From Merzomyia westermanni (lineage: Eukaryota; Arthropoda; Insecta; Diptera; Tephritidae): 64,000 nucleotides of DNA. The stretch covers positions 148,260,633 to 148,324,632 of the forward strand of contig OX465290.1 of the NCBI GenBank assembly GCA_949987695.1, written 5' to 3'. The stretch's first letter is position 1. Each line of letters opens with the position of its first letter. The notes beneath the pieces were generated by a model, which did not search any database, was not told the origin of the DNA, and saw only the letters and a program-made list of their open reading frames with translations. Below, piece after piece: positions 34,887-45,960 of the stretch. The position numbers were made by a program, and so were the translations under genes.

Positions 34887-35290
34887 TAAATGACTTTGGG
34901 CGTCCAACATAGCTCGCCAGTTTTCTTTTATCTGTCAACTAGCGCCAATTGGAAACACCACGGCATCGCAAATAGGTCCACATTTCGTCCTTCCATTAGA
35001 GTGGTGGGCTTCCACAGGCATCTTCATTCATTCACAACGCAAACTGACCTACCCAACGAAGCCGCTGGGTTTTAATTCCTTGAACTATGTCGGTGTCTAC
35101 ATACAGCTTATACTGATCGCCATTAAATCTTCTTTGGACACGCCTTGGTGTTCATAGATTTTTACCAGGAGGAGCTCTATGTGCGCATTTCTCAGTCGCA
35201 CAGAGGCTTCTTCTGCTATTTCAGGATATCGTGGCGAGATGCTGTTTCATAGGCGTCAAGGCATTTCATACAGACCAGTAGTGTTAGGCT
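34887..35290 (-). pseudogene. Decayed C-terminal end of a non-LTR retrotransposon
   Basis: On the minus strand the region 34940-35160 translates in pieces to a C-terminal retrotransposon segment: a RRFNGDQYKLYVDTDIVQG stretch, then TQRLRWVGQ, then WKDE, separated by stops. This is the conserved region after the reverse-transcriptase domain of many insect LINEs. Its 3' edge near 34900 contains 'cgtccaacatagctcgcca', also present in the 3'-end fragment at 22.47 kb, linking the families. Not coding. Confidence 0.65.
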
Positions 35291-36179
35291 TTACATAAAC
35301 GAACCCACCAAATAGCCGGGCACCGTATATTTCCTTCCAGTCATTAGTATACGACTTCGTTTACTTTTGGTAAATCGCATAAAACCCCTACAAATCTAAT
35401 TAAGTTTTTGGCATTCCAATTAAAAATAGGCAAGCAACACTTACCGCCAAAAATTTATGGCATTTAATTTGCGAGCAGCACCCCCGCATACCGCACTAAG
35501 CATAGCACTGTTCCGCTCATACTAGCGTCTCTTGAAGCTTACTTTTCTCTCGCTCACACCCTCGCTTGCTTACTCTTTTTGGCACATTTATGCAACGCTG
35601 CGGTTAAGCGGCCAATAAATTGTCCAACAAATCTCAATATTTTATTCACCATAATGACAAAATTATAAATCCCACATACAACAACAACAATGTGTAGTAT
35701 TTTACTGCCGCCACAGTAGCGAAAACAAAAATAAATAACAACAAAGTATAAAGTGAACGTCAACACAATAACGGCTTTAGCGTTGGCAATGTCAGAACGA
35801 AAACAACAAAGCAGCCAACAAAACTAATAACAAAGCAGTAGCAGATTTTGGCGCAACGACAACAATAATAATAATAATAAGTGGAATTGTATGTAGAGGG
35901 CGCTGAGTGCAAGAGAGAGTTGAGAAAGGCGACCGTAGCAAAATGGCAAAGACCGGCATAACCTAGCTTGTTTGCTGGTGAAGTGCAAACACAAAAGCAA
36001 CGATTTAAGGCCATTAGAAGAAAAAAATGACGAAAAACAGGTAAGGCAGAATGAGTGCGGGAGAGAACAGCTACTTTATATACCCAGCTGTCCAAAAGCC
36101 ACACCCATTTCATAAGTTTAAAGTAGGAGGACAGGCTTCCCATACATATTTCTACATAATTTTACAATTTTTTGTATTG
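35291..36179. other. Intergenic DNA, no gene seen
   Basis: No convincing ORF; the 127-codon minus frame at 35760-36143 has low-complexity (TAT)n content. (AAC)n and (AAT)n microsatellites occur near 35690 and 35865. Confidence 0.4.
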
Positions 36180-38310
36180 CTGCAGTAGTTATCGTTTGAA
36201 CAGAACTCGATATACTTTAAAACGATTCATAAAAATCGATAAAAAAAATCGATAAAAAATGCATGATAAAAACAAGGCATTTTAAGTATTGATTGAATTG
36301 ATTAAACCGATAATACTCAAATCTAATGAAATTGATGGCAAAAGAAAAGCCTTGTAAGAAGTAAAAAACAGCTGTTAAAGTCGATAAGTATCGTTTAGGA
36401 AAATCAGATGCTAAAATCGATAGGTGTATAAAGACCGAAACAAACCACTAATGTTCGTTATTCACTTTATGAATCAACCGATAACAACCTATAATACTCT
36501 ACTTAAAAATAAAACGTCAACTGACAAAAATGTATGAAAAACCAGCAACTGAGAGATATCATTACAATCGATAAGCATTGATAAGGCTCTCAGAATTAGT
36601 TACTTCGATGCAGAACACAGCAACTGATATAAAAAAACCCAAATCTATAAGTATAAAAACAATGTAAAGAAAGTAGAAACAATAAATAAAATAGTGACAG
36701 CTAAAATCAATAGATATGGAAAAAGCTCTGAAGTTACGATAAAATTCGCTGAAGATTGCAATGAACACAATTTATCGAGTAATTTATGCCTATTATTCGA
36801 CGGCGAGTACAACTAACAAAACTTATCGAGTAATCGGCATAAATTTATAGCCATCGAAAAATTTCATCATTAGGTCATATTTATTAATTCCTTAAAATTC
36901 GATGGCGATTAAAATGAACAAAAGTTGTCGAGTATGGAATGAGTACGAACTTTTTTTGATGATTATAGATTTTTATGGGTTAACGTCGTTCTTTTTTTTA
37001 ACTGTTTACCTTCTGTATCAAAAAAAAAATTATTTATTTCAATCGATAAAAATGAGCAGAAATTCGTCGAAGGAAGAAAAAAAATATGATCGATGAAAAA
37101 TAATAGATAAAAATGTGATGAAATTCGTGAAAGAAGAAAAAAGCAATAAACATAAATAGAATGTCATAGAAATCTACTAAAACTAAGCAAAGTAAGTAAA
37201 ATAAAAACAAGACAAGATAACCAAAATATAATCGATATCAACTAAACACAAAAATTAATTATCAATAAAAGTCGCTTTACCCTGTTTGAAATGAACAGAA
37301 ATCAGTAATCGATAAAAATTTCTGAAATAGATAAATATTGATGAGTTTGCAATAAAACTGAGGAGACAAGTTTCCAAACATATGTTAGTAGGGCAAAACA
37401 ATTAAGTCGATGAAAAATAGGGGCTGAAAAAATCGAGATATAATCGAGTTATCAAAACTGCTAAAAACATATACTTTGAAATGAATAAAAAATCAACAAA
37501 CGTCAAACCACAGGAATTATCTCCAAAACCAATAGATGAGAAGCGATAAGTATAATATTGAGAACATATACAAACATTTTACAGATAAATATAATAAATA
37601 GTATAATAAACATAATAAAATAAATAGGAATCATTAGATATTGAAAATATTTATCGGGACCACTGGAAGTTGGTACAGACAATTTAAAATTGACAAAACA
37701 CAGTAATCGATAAAAAAGCTCCTAAAGTCGAAAAGTTTTATTTTAAAAAGGATACAACTGAATTAAACCGGTTGAACTATTGAAGCTTTATACAAATCGA
37801 TTGAACCAATATGTATCGGTAGGGGGAAAAATACATATAAATCCATAAACCAACTAATTATCGGTCACTATCTATAAAAACGATTGCTCATGTTATCGGT
37901 AATCAAAAAAACAAAAAAAAAAAAAACAATCGGAAAACCTTCAAGTCTACGGTGAAGACAGATGTAGGGAGAGTATTATGTTCCCATCAAATTCACATTA
38001 AAGTCCTAATTTAGTTTCCAATTTATGAAAGATAAAGTGAATTCAAATGTTACAAAACGGTAATAATTTATATTAATAATAAACGGTCGTAATTTTAGCT
38101 TGCGAGAAAATAATCGTTATTTTTTGAAATCAATTAATATCGATAAAAGTCTCAATGGAACTAAGTTTATTATTGCTAAAGGGAAGTTAATTTATTATTA
38201 TTTATAATTAATTTTTATTTATAAATAGTAAAACATCATTCGAGTGATGGTTTGTTTTGAATCAAATTACGGATATATTATAAAAATCGATTAAAAGCTC
38301 TTCATGGTGG
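36180..38310. repeat. CGATA-rich block, mainly ATCGATAA orientation
   Basis: Roughly twenty CGATA-type words, most as (a)atcgataa on the plus strand, are scattered between about 36200 and 38160 in very AT-rich DNA (for example 'aaaaatcgataaaaaaaatc', 'agtcgataagtatcg'). No tandem period is evident. No gene. TATCGATA and clustered CGATA are known Drosophila binding words for DREF and BEAF-32; any such role here is inference. Confidence 0.5.
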
Positions 38311-38315
38311 AGAAA

Positions 38316-38688
38316 CAATGGTTTCTCTATCTCTATGGCGCGATATACAACAGGTATATCATCATAAACCTCCTAAGAGATTTTTGCGCCAAGCTTCTCT
38401 TCCAATTTGTGGTGTGCCGATTTGAATTTTCCCTACAAATTGGTGGGACCTACAGTTTTTTGCCTACTCCGAACGGCATCTACAAAGGAGACGAATTTTT
38501 GCTGAGAAGCCTGTCATGGCAGAAATACACTCGGAGAGTTTGCCAAACCCCTGCCGAGGGGCGACCCCGTTTTGAAAAACTTTTTTCAAATCACTTTTGA
38601 TGTTACCTGTACCAGGGCTCGAACCATGGACCTTCGGTGTGGTAGGCCGGCAACACTACCTTCACACCACGGCGGCCGCCAATGGTTT
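38316..38688 (-). mobile_element. tRNA-related SINE, copy 2, with target duplication
   Basis: The body, 38325-38679, is the reverse complement of the 41.25 kb copy. A 9 bp direct repeat, caatggttt, lies on each side (38316-38324 and 38680-38688), as expected for target-primed reverse transcription by a partner LINE. The tRNA-like head with its B box is at the right end, and the (GA)n tail is short here. Confidence 0.88.
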
Positions 38689-39939
38689 ACTGTTACGTAT
38701 AATGGGGGTTGAATGTGTGCATCCTCAGGGCTACGGATGAAACATTTTCTTTGAAACACTTAAAAAAAAAAAAAATTTAAATGGAGGCACCAAATGATTT
38801 GTGTTCAAGCCACCGTAAAAAAGGCATACTTAGAGCTTGAGGGCAAACTTTTATTTGATCAATGAGTAGCGCTCCTTTTCTATTGCATTATTGCGCTGAA
38901 TCCCAGAATTGCGTTATTTGCGTTAGCGCATAAAAAATTGCGGCATTATCCAGTGCTAGTTTGTGCGTTTGCAGTTACAAAACAGTCAGCTAAGCACAGT
39001 TGAGTATAACAAAGAGCGCACAACAAATTTGACATAAGCGACAACAATAAGGAGATGCCATAAACAACACCAGCCACAACAATAAAAACAAAAGCACTGA
39101 ACATGTTTATATTTTATAACCACAACAACAACAACAAAATATTACTCAATTTTCAGCAACTAAAGCTGCCGCAAAAGACCAACCAAATTAAGGCAATAGA
39201 GTCTTCAAAATAGAAAAAAAGGACAAAGGACTTTCTCAACATAAGCGAGAAAGCACACAAAGCAAGCAGGCTTCAGCCGCGCAATGCCACCAAACCAAGA
39301 AAAGGCCACCAATCCAACAACAGATTTTGTATTTACACAACACTGAAAGCGAGCTACCAACCAAAAATTACACCCTTTCGGTTGTATGCACCAAAACTTG
39401 AAATAAGTAGCGAGCAAGCAAACGAAAGCCGGAAGCACGGCAGTTGCTGATGGGGTAAAAGGATTTGATATCAACGACAGAAAAGCCAATTAAAATGGTA
39501 GAGATTAAACGACACTCGAGTGGGGAATTATACAGTGGTTATTAGTGAGTGCCAGCGAAAATGATGAGGTTGAGCGGTGCTCCATATCGTGTGGTAGAGT
39601 GCCAAGCTCAAAAGAAAGAAAGACTGAACGACAAACAAGTTTGTTATGTGGCGCCCGCGAGAAAATGGCATAAATAAATATGTGCAGCGAAGTATGTCGG
39701 ATTAGCTTGAAATAATTAAGTTATAAAATGTATTTAAATAAAAGCTGTAAAAGTGGCAGAATGGTGGAGATTGCTGAATGCTGCGGTTGCACTGAAGAGG
39801 CAAAGCTTTCATATATTGGGCGAGATTTTCAGAAATTTGTTAAGCACTGAAATAACGAATTTGCGCTTTATGAAAAAAGAAAAGTTGGGAAAAAAGTATA
39901 CTCATCGTGGAACTTCATATTTACCGATAAATTTTGCTG
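38689..39939. other. Intergenic DNA, no gene seen
   Basis: (AAC)n microsatellites near 39120, nothing else recognisable. The 94-codon minus ORF at 39205-39489 has no known domain. Confidence 0.4.
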
Positions 39940-40860
39940 ACTATCGATAACATTTGCCACTATTTTTTATTGATAGCTAGTGAATGATGTTATGTGTTTT
40001 TTTCGGTTTGTTATTAACTTCCCTCAAGTTTACTCCTCAGCTCCTTGACGCCTTGATGATGTGAATAACGTCTAACTGAACCTTTCTTCAAAATAGAGCT
40101 CTAGGTTTTCGGATAGTTTTTGTCCATTAGCATTAACATATGCCACTGTTTTATTTTATTCATTGTAAACGGTGCCCAAATTTTTATTCTTTCATTAGCG
40201 AGTTCCGTCGATACACGATTTCTGCCGATAATTACTGTTTTTATTGATTTATATGTACTTCCCCTGACTGCTCGAGTATTTATCGATTTATTCCGCATTT
40301 TATCGATTTTTAGAAGTTTTTCCCAAATTTTTTCCTTAAATTATATTTACTTTAAATATATATTTTTCGAATCTAAGCGTGTTTATCGATTACTAATTTT
40401 TGTTCATTTTATTTGCAGCAGCTTCCAGTGATGCTTATAAATTTTTTTAATATATATTGATACCTATTCATATTAAATTTTAATAAATTTTTATCGAATT
40501 TTATTGGTTTTTGTAAATTTTTTATTCGCTTTCATAGACTAAAAAGTTTTTACCGCAGTAACATATTTTTGGAAACTGTTACGGATTTTGTTCTATCAAA
40601 TTCTTTCAGTTTTATTGGAATTTCATCAACATCAAACTATCGATTTTAATAAATTTTAGCGATTGCTGGTTTCGTTTAATAAGAGTGCGGCGACCTTTAT
40701 CGATATCATCTTTTTCCAACATTTAATAAAAATCGATGGATATTAAAATGCAAAAATCCTAACGAATTATGCATGCCGATTATTCGATAAAGTTTGCTGA
40801 CTTTAATCGCTATCGAATCTTATAAAATTTATCGATGTCTATCAGTATTTTGATTTAAAT
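39940..40860. repeat. CGATA-rich block, inverted orientation (TTATCGAT)
   Basis: A dozen or so words such as 'tttatcgatttattccgc', 'cattttatcgattttta' and 'gtttatcgattac' carry the same motif as the 36.2-38.3 kb block but on the other strand. The two blocks flank SINE copy 2 and about 1.2 kb of other DNA. Confidence 0.5.
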
Positions 40861-40984
40861 ATTTTTTGCTGTTTCTAATTATGTGGCTTATTTAGATTTT
40901 GTTTAATTACGAGAGCTTAAATTTAGCATTTTATCATTTAAATATATCAAGTGGTTTTCAAAAGAAAAGCAGATTTTCACAGAA

Positions 40985-41190
40985 AAATATAACAGGTTAA
41001 AGTGGCAACCTTTTTTGGTAACTCTACTTAGAAATATTTTTGTTAAAATACGAAGTGAACTACTTTTACTTTGTTACAAATATAGGCAAATCTCATTTGA
41101 TTTGCTTTTAATTCGTACATGTGGCAACCCTATAAAATCAACCTAAGTGGACCTAAGTGGCAACACCTAAGTATAAAAATGTTGTATTTT
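40985..41190. repeat. Single unit of the ~300 bp satellite family
   Basis: 'aaagtggcaaccttttttgg', 'cttagaaatatttttgtt', 'aaatacgaagtgaactac', 'gtggcaaccctataaaatca' follow the order of the 31.3-32.4 kb units. Confidence 0.6.
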
Positions 41191-41240
41191 TAAATGAATA
41201 ATTTTCGAACGATTTTCTGTTATCCGTCCTCAATTTTGTT

Positions 41241-41620
41241 GTTTAAGGCGGCCGCCGTGGTGTGAAGGTAGTGTTGCCGGCCTACCACACCGAAGGTCCA
41301 TGGTTCGAGCCCTGGTACAGGTAACATCAAAAGTGATTTGAAAAAAAAAAAAGTTTTTCAAAACGGGGTCGCCCCTCGGCAGTGGTTTGGCAAACTCTCC
41401 GAGTGTATTTTTGCCATGACAGGCTTCTCAGCAAAAATTCGTCTCCTTTGTAGATGCCGTTCGGAGTCGGCAAAAAACTGTAGGTCCCACCAATTTGTAG
41501 GGAAAATTCAAATCGGCACACTACAAATTGGAGGAGAAGCTTGGCGCAAAATCTCTTAGGAGGTTTATGATGATATACCTGTTGTATATGGCGCCATAGA
41601 GAGAGAGAGAGTTTAAGGCG
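41241..41620 (+). mobile_element. tRNA-related SINE, copy 3, with perfect 10 bp target duplication
   Basis: The body, 41251-41610, starts gccgccgtggtgtgaagg with the B box at 41302-41312. It has an expanded poly-A stretch inside at about 41340-41351, and ends gcgccata followed by (GA)n. gtttaaggcg is present at 41241-41250 and again at 41611-41620. This is the clearest copy and fixes the ends of the family: 5' at GCCGCC, 3' at the GA tail. Confidence 0.92.
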
Positions 41621-41674
41621 ATGTGCCATCTTCTGTGTCAATTTTCGTTCAGACACAGAAGATGGCACATCGCC
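41617..41674. repeat. Perfect 23 bp inverted repeat with 12-base loop
   Basis: The left arm (41617-41639) begins ggcgatgtgccatcttctgt and the right arm (41652-41674) is its exact reverse complement. The left arm overlaps the right SINE target duplication. A related sequence ('ggcgctgtaccatcttcagt') is at about 24217, so the arm belongs to a dispersed repeat. Confidence 0.9.
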
Positions 41675-41859
41675 GAAAACGGGGTTCTTTCAAAACCAAA
41701 ATTGATGATGGCAAATTGTGCCAAAATAATTTAGTATTACACTGAAAACAAATCAAATTTGTTCCAAATCGGTGAAGCCGTTATCGAGCTAGTAGTGGTT
41801 ATACAAGAAAAGCTTCTTCAAAGTTACTAGGGTAAATAACATTGCTTTGCTGGCGGCTT

Positions 41860-42302
41860 AGTCACCCACTTGGTACCTCTAAGAACGAATGAACTATATT
41901 GATGGAAGATATCATTATTGAGCTCATAGAATCCAAAGCACCAGCTTTCAGAATTTTTGTCGGTATGTCTGTATGTTTGAACGCGTATAACTCAAAAAAA
42001 TATTTAACAGAATTGAATGCAACTTCCACCATTGCATTACTAGACATCTAACTTAGAGTATAAGATATCACTTTTTTCGGTAGCTAGATCTATTTCAGAG
42101 GCATCGACCAATATATGGACCAGGGTGACACAAAATGTGTTAGTACAATATGGGTATCTAACGAAAGGTGCAAATGAGTGCTGCAATAAACGATTTGATT
42201 AAGTTACATATCTCAACTGGTTTCGGAGATATAATGATTAAAGTCAGACGTGGTATGTTATAAGTTCTAAGACGTAGTGAAGCGTGGTCGGGTTTTCTAG
42301 TT
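41860..42302 (-). repeat. Dispersed ~430 bp repeat, copy 1
   Basis: Reverse complement of the repeat at 47153-47560. Shared words include the end 'acccgaccacgcttcactac' (minus strand), 'atctcaactggtttcggaga', 'cagggtgacacaaaatgtgt' and a 'gtctgtatgtttgaacgcg' segment near the other end. No ORF. I cannot assign a transposon class. Confidence 0.7.
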
Positions 42303-43715
42303 CATTATAGAGTTAAAACCAAGCAATGAGCATCACTTAACATGCTTATTAAATCCAACCCTTTAAACCCAACTTTTTAGGGTCTAACCAAAGGAAACAT
42401 CGTAATCTACAACAGCTCGGAGAACCACTGCGACCTACCTTGAGTTTTTTCAGGAAACTTTTGAAGTAAGGCCTACCAGCAGCTCAGAAAAACGTCGAAG
42501 TAAGCTCTTCAAAGAATTCAGTGACTACTCTATAAAGTACCACCGCACAATCCACTTAGCTTATTAGCTTTATAATACCTTAACAAATTTGCTCAGTTGA
42601 AGTGGTGCTCCTATCGATAAATCATAAATTGTCCGTGCAACGCATGGTAAGGATTTATAAATGAGCAAAATTGTATATGAAATTACTCTCTTGAGTAAGC
42701 CATAAATCAGTTAAAAATCGCAATAAAACCATTGAATCAGTTGTTAAAATGGTAATAAATATGAAAAAGGTTGCCATAAATGCAACAAAGTCTATAAATT
42801 TAACGTAAACAACGCCACAATAAAAAAAGTAAAATAAAAAAAACGAAAAAGAAAAAGAAACACCAACAAAAATGCGAGCTTACGAGGAAATGAAGATGGA
42901 AGCAGGAAATATAAAGAACAACACCCAGCGACATAAACAAACGAAACAATAGAAAAAAATAAAAAATTTAACATACAACAGCAACATTCGAGACAACGGC
43001 AATCCCACTCACCCCCTCTAACCTACATTTCCACATGCCCGAAAATCGCGCTAAAATAATAATATTTTTATGCAAATTTATGCAGAAAACCGGCAAGAAT
43101 AAAGTTGAAACAAATACAATAGAGCTAGCGAGCTCAGTAGATTTGTTCCACAAGCCAATGGGCAATGGGCGCCATAAAATAAAGCGTAAGGTGAGCAATG
43201 GGGTCTCTGTGAAATGGCTAAAGGCGTTCATTACAAAATATTGCTTTAGCGTGATGTTTTAATATTTCGAAATTGACGGCGCTGCATGAAATATTAATGT
43301 GATAATTCCTGGACTTTGAGGTGGAAAAAATACAAAAAGTACTAAGTCCAAAAATAGCAATGCATAAATAATGGAACATGCATATTCTATTTGTGTGGCG
43401 TAATATCTGGTTATGTTGGCTTAAAAGCTTTGAAAATGCAAGGTAAAATTCAAGATTTTATACCCAAATGTCGTTTCAAAAAAGCGAATTTATTTAAAAG
43501 TAAATACAAGTTTCTTCCCAATTCAGTATGCGTCTTTGCTATTGTTTTAGAAGCAGAAATAAATACAGTACGCATGAATTTATTGGACCACGTCAAATTA
43601 GCTAAATCATCTAATCTTGCTTATATAATGTATAAAAAAGTGTGAGGTTCAAAGTGAGCGCCTAAAGGCACCATAGCCACAGATTTGCCGTCGAGTTGTA
43701 TATCTCTACCCTTTG
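42303..43715. other. Intergenic DNA, no gene seen
   Basis: Short ORFs of 60-87 codons overlap on both strands, with no recognisable domain. Confidence 0.4.
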
Positions 43716-43910
43716 AGATACAGCTTGTCTATTATATATTATCTACGATATATGGTCCACATGATCTATGATCTGTGATTTGTATGATCCTTGATCTAAA
43801 ATCTATGATTCACGATCTATATGATATATTATCTGCGATATATATGCTCCACGACCTTTGAATTATGTGATCTTTATGATCTATATGATCTATGATCTAT
43901 GCAATATAAT
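43716..43910. repeat. Degenerate GATCTATG repeat, left of mariner B
   Basis: Repeated 'gatctatatgatctatgat'-type words in loose tandem. The same words return at 45470-45960 on the far side of the mariner. Confidence 0.65.
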
Positions 43911-44135
43911 TCTTAGTTACATTAGTTAGTTAGATATTTTGTTCCGTGGTGCATCATATACTCGTATTATTAAGTACCCATAATATTCAATCGTTTATTA
44001 TATTTTGTTTTTGATACGTTTTATGCTCTATCATGTATGATCTATTTTCTCCAATCTCCGATGCATGATATGTAATTGATAACCATGATTTGTATTTTAT
44101 AATTTTTGAGTTATAATCGAACACGATTTATAATA
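43911..44135. other. AT-rich spacer before mariner B
   Basis: Scattered degenerate GATCTATG-like words, no gene. Confidence 0.4.
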
Positions 44136-45438
44136 AAGGGTGTTTTTTTTAGGGGTATAGAACTTCGAATTGAAATAAAACACAAGAAAATCGTTTTAAG
44201 GTCCATCAATTTGGTTTTATTGGAAGGATAATTTTATGCCATTAATGTTTAAATATGATTTCGGGCATGTGGCCGCCGCTGCTGGCTCGAATAAAGCCAA
44301 TTCTACAGGTCCAATTTTCAACCACTTTTTCGAGCATATGGGGCCGTATGTCGGCAATAACGCCACGAATGTTGGCTTCCAATTCCCCTAACGTTTCTGG
44401 TTTGTTGGTGTAGACGAGCGACTTCACATATCCCCAAAGAAAATAATCCAATGGTGTCAAATCACACGACCTTGGTGGCCAATTGACAGGTCCATTCCGC
44501 GAAATTATGCGCTCATCGAATGTTTCCTTCAATAAATCGATTGTGACTTGCGCTGTGTGGCATGTAGCGCCGTCTTGTTGGAACCACAACTCATCCACAT
44601 TCATGCCATCCAATTCGGGAACAAAATAGTCGGTTATCATGGCTCTATACCGGTCTCCATTAACGGTAGCTGCCTCTCCAGCATTATTGCGGAAGAAGTA
44701 TGGCCCAATGACTCCACCAGCCCATAGAGCACATCAAACAGTCAGTTTTTGTGGATGTAATGGCGTTTCAAGGGTCTCATGTGGATTCTCTTCACTCCAA
44801 ATGCGGCAATTTTGCTTGTTGACGTAGCCATTCAACCAAAAATGAGCCTCATCACTGAACAAAATTTTGCGATGAAAATCAGCATCGAAATCAATCTCAT
44901 TTTCGGCCCATACACCAAAATCACGACGCATTGCATGGTCTCGCGGCTTTAATTCTTGCACAAGCTGGATCTTGTAAGGTCGCAAGCCAAGATCTTTGCG
45001 CAAAATCTTCCATAAAGTTGATGGACAAAGCTCCAATTGCTGTGCACGGTGGCGAATCGATTCATTCGGGTCCTCTTCAACACTTTTCTCTACAGCGGCA
45101 ATTGTTTCTTCGGTGCGCACTGTTCGACGTCTCTGCGGATGCGTATTATCACATAGAGTAAACGTAGTGCGAAAACGATCCATGGTTAACCGAATTAATT
45201 GCTCTGATGGACGATTATGTCGACCATAAAATGGACGGAGCTCACGGTAAACTTCGCGAACTGAACCATTATTTTCGAAATAAATTTGCACGATTTGCAA
45301 GCGTTGTTCTTTTGTCAACCTGTTCATGATGAAATGGCAAACCAAACTGAACATAAATGACATTAGAGTTGCCAGATTTGACCACAAAATGCCAGTTTTA
45401 TCTCTATTCGAAAAACAAACCTGTAAAAAAACACCCTG
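44136..45438 (-). mobile_element. mariner-like DNA transposon, D41D, copy B
   Basis: 1303 bp, bounded by TA on both sides (44134-44135 and 45439-45440). Terminal repeats read agggtgttttttt in inverted orientation; the outermost base differs, a at the left end against c at the right. The transposase frame is on the minus strand. Sequence and terminal repeats differ clearly from copy A, so these are two families of the same D41D group. Confidence 0.92.
44242..45327 (-). pseudogene. mariner transposase with one nonsense codon, copy B
   Basis: A 361-codon frame from the ATG at 45327 to the stop at 44242, interrupted once by TGA at 44736-44734 (codon 198). Copy A has Trp (VTVWCA) at this place, so TGG to TGA is likely. 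The N-terminal region (EQRLQIVQIYFEN) and a second helix-turn-helix region near codons 90-120 are present. Catalytic D159 (SDEAHF), D252 (WFQQDG) and D294 (LDYFLWG) remain, with 41 residues between the last two. The usual SPD motif reads SCD. A further upstream ATG at 45387 is in frame but adds a hydrophobic stretch that copy A lacks, so I prefer 45327. Confidence 0.9.
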
Positions 45439-45440
45439 TA

Positions 45441-45960
45441 TATGAAGTAATATTTTTACATATATAATTCACAATCTATCTGTCATATAATCTATGATAT
45501 ATGTTCCCTAATACATCTTTTGTCACAAGGGAGAACTGGTTAACTCACGAGTAAAAGTATATATGTGATCTTTCGCCCATGCGATCTATGATCTATATGA
45601 TCCATGTTCCAGAACGAATTTTCCATGAGCTCTGATCTATGGTTCCAGTATTTTTGACTTGGGGCCACAGATACGATCTTGCGCTAATACAATATATGGT
45701 AAATATGATCCATAGTCCAAAATGAATTTTCCATGAGCTCTGATCTATGGTTCCAGTATTTTTGACTTGGGGCCACAGTTACGATCTTGCACTAATACAA
45801 TATATGGTAAATATGAACCATGTTCCAGAATTCATGTGCCATGAGCTTTGATCTATGCGCCCATCATTCTCATTTATAAATAGAGATTATGATCCATGAT
45901 TCACAATGCATGTTTTGTATATCAAATTCGTGGCTTAATATCATTGTTTTCTGATCTGTT
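45441..45960. repeat. GATCTATG repeat with a 109 bp tandem duplication
   Basis: Right flank of mariner B. Within it a block starting 'gaattttccatgagctctga' at 45615 is repeated at 45724 with very few changes ('tttttgacttggggccacag' in both), giving a 109 bp step. Confidence 0.75.
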
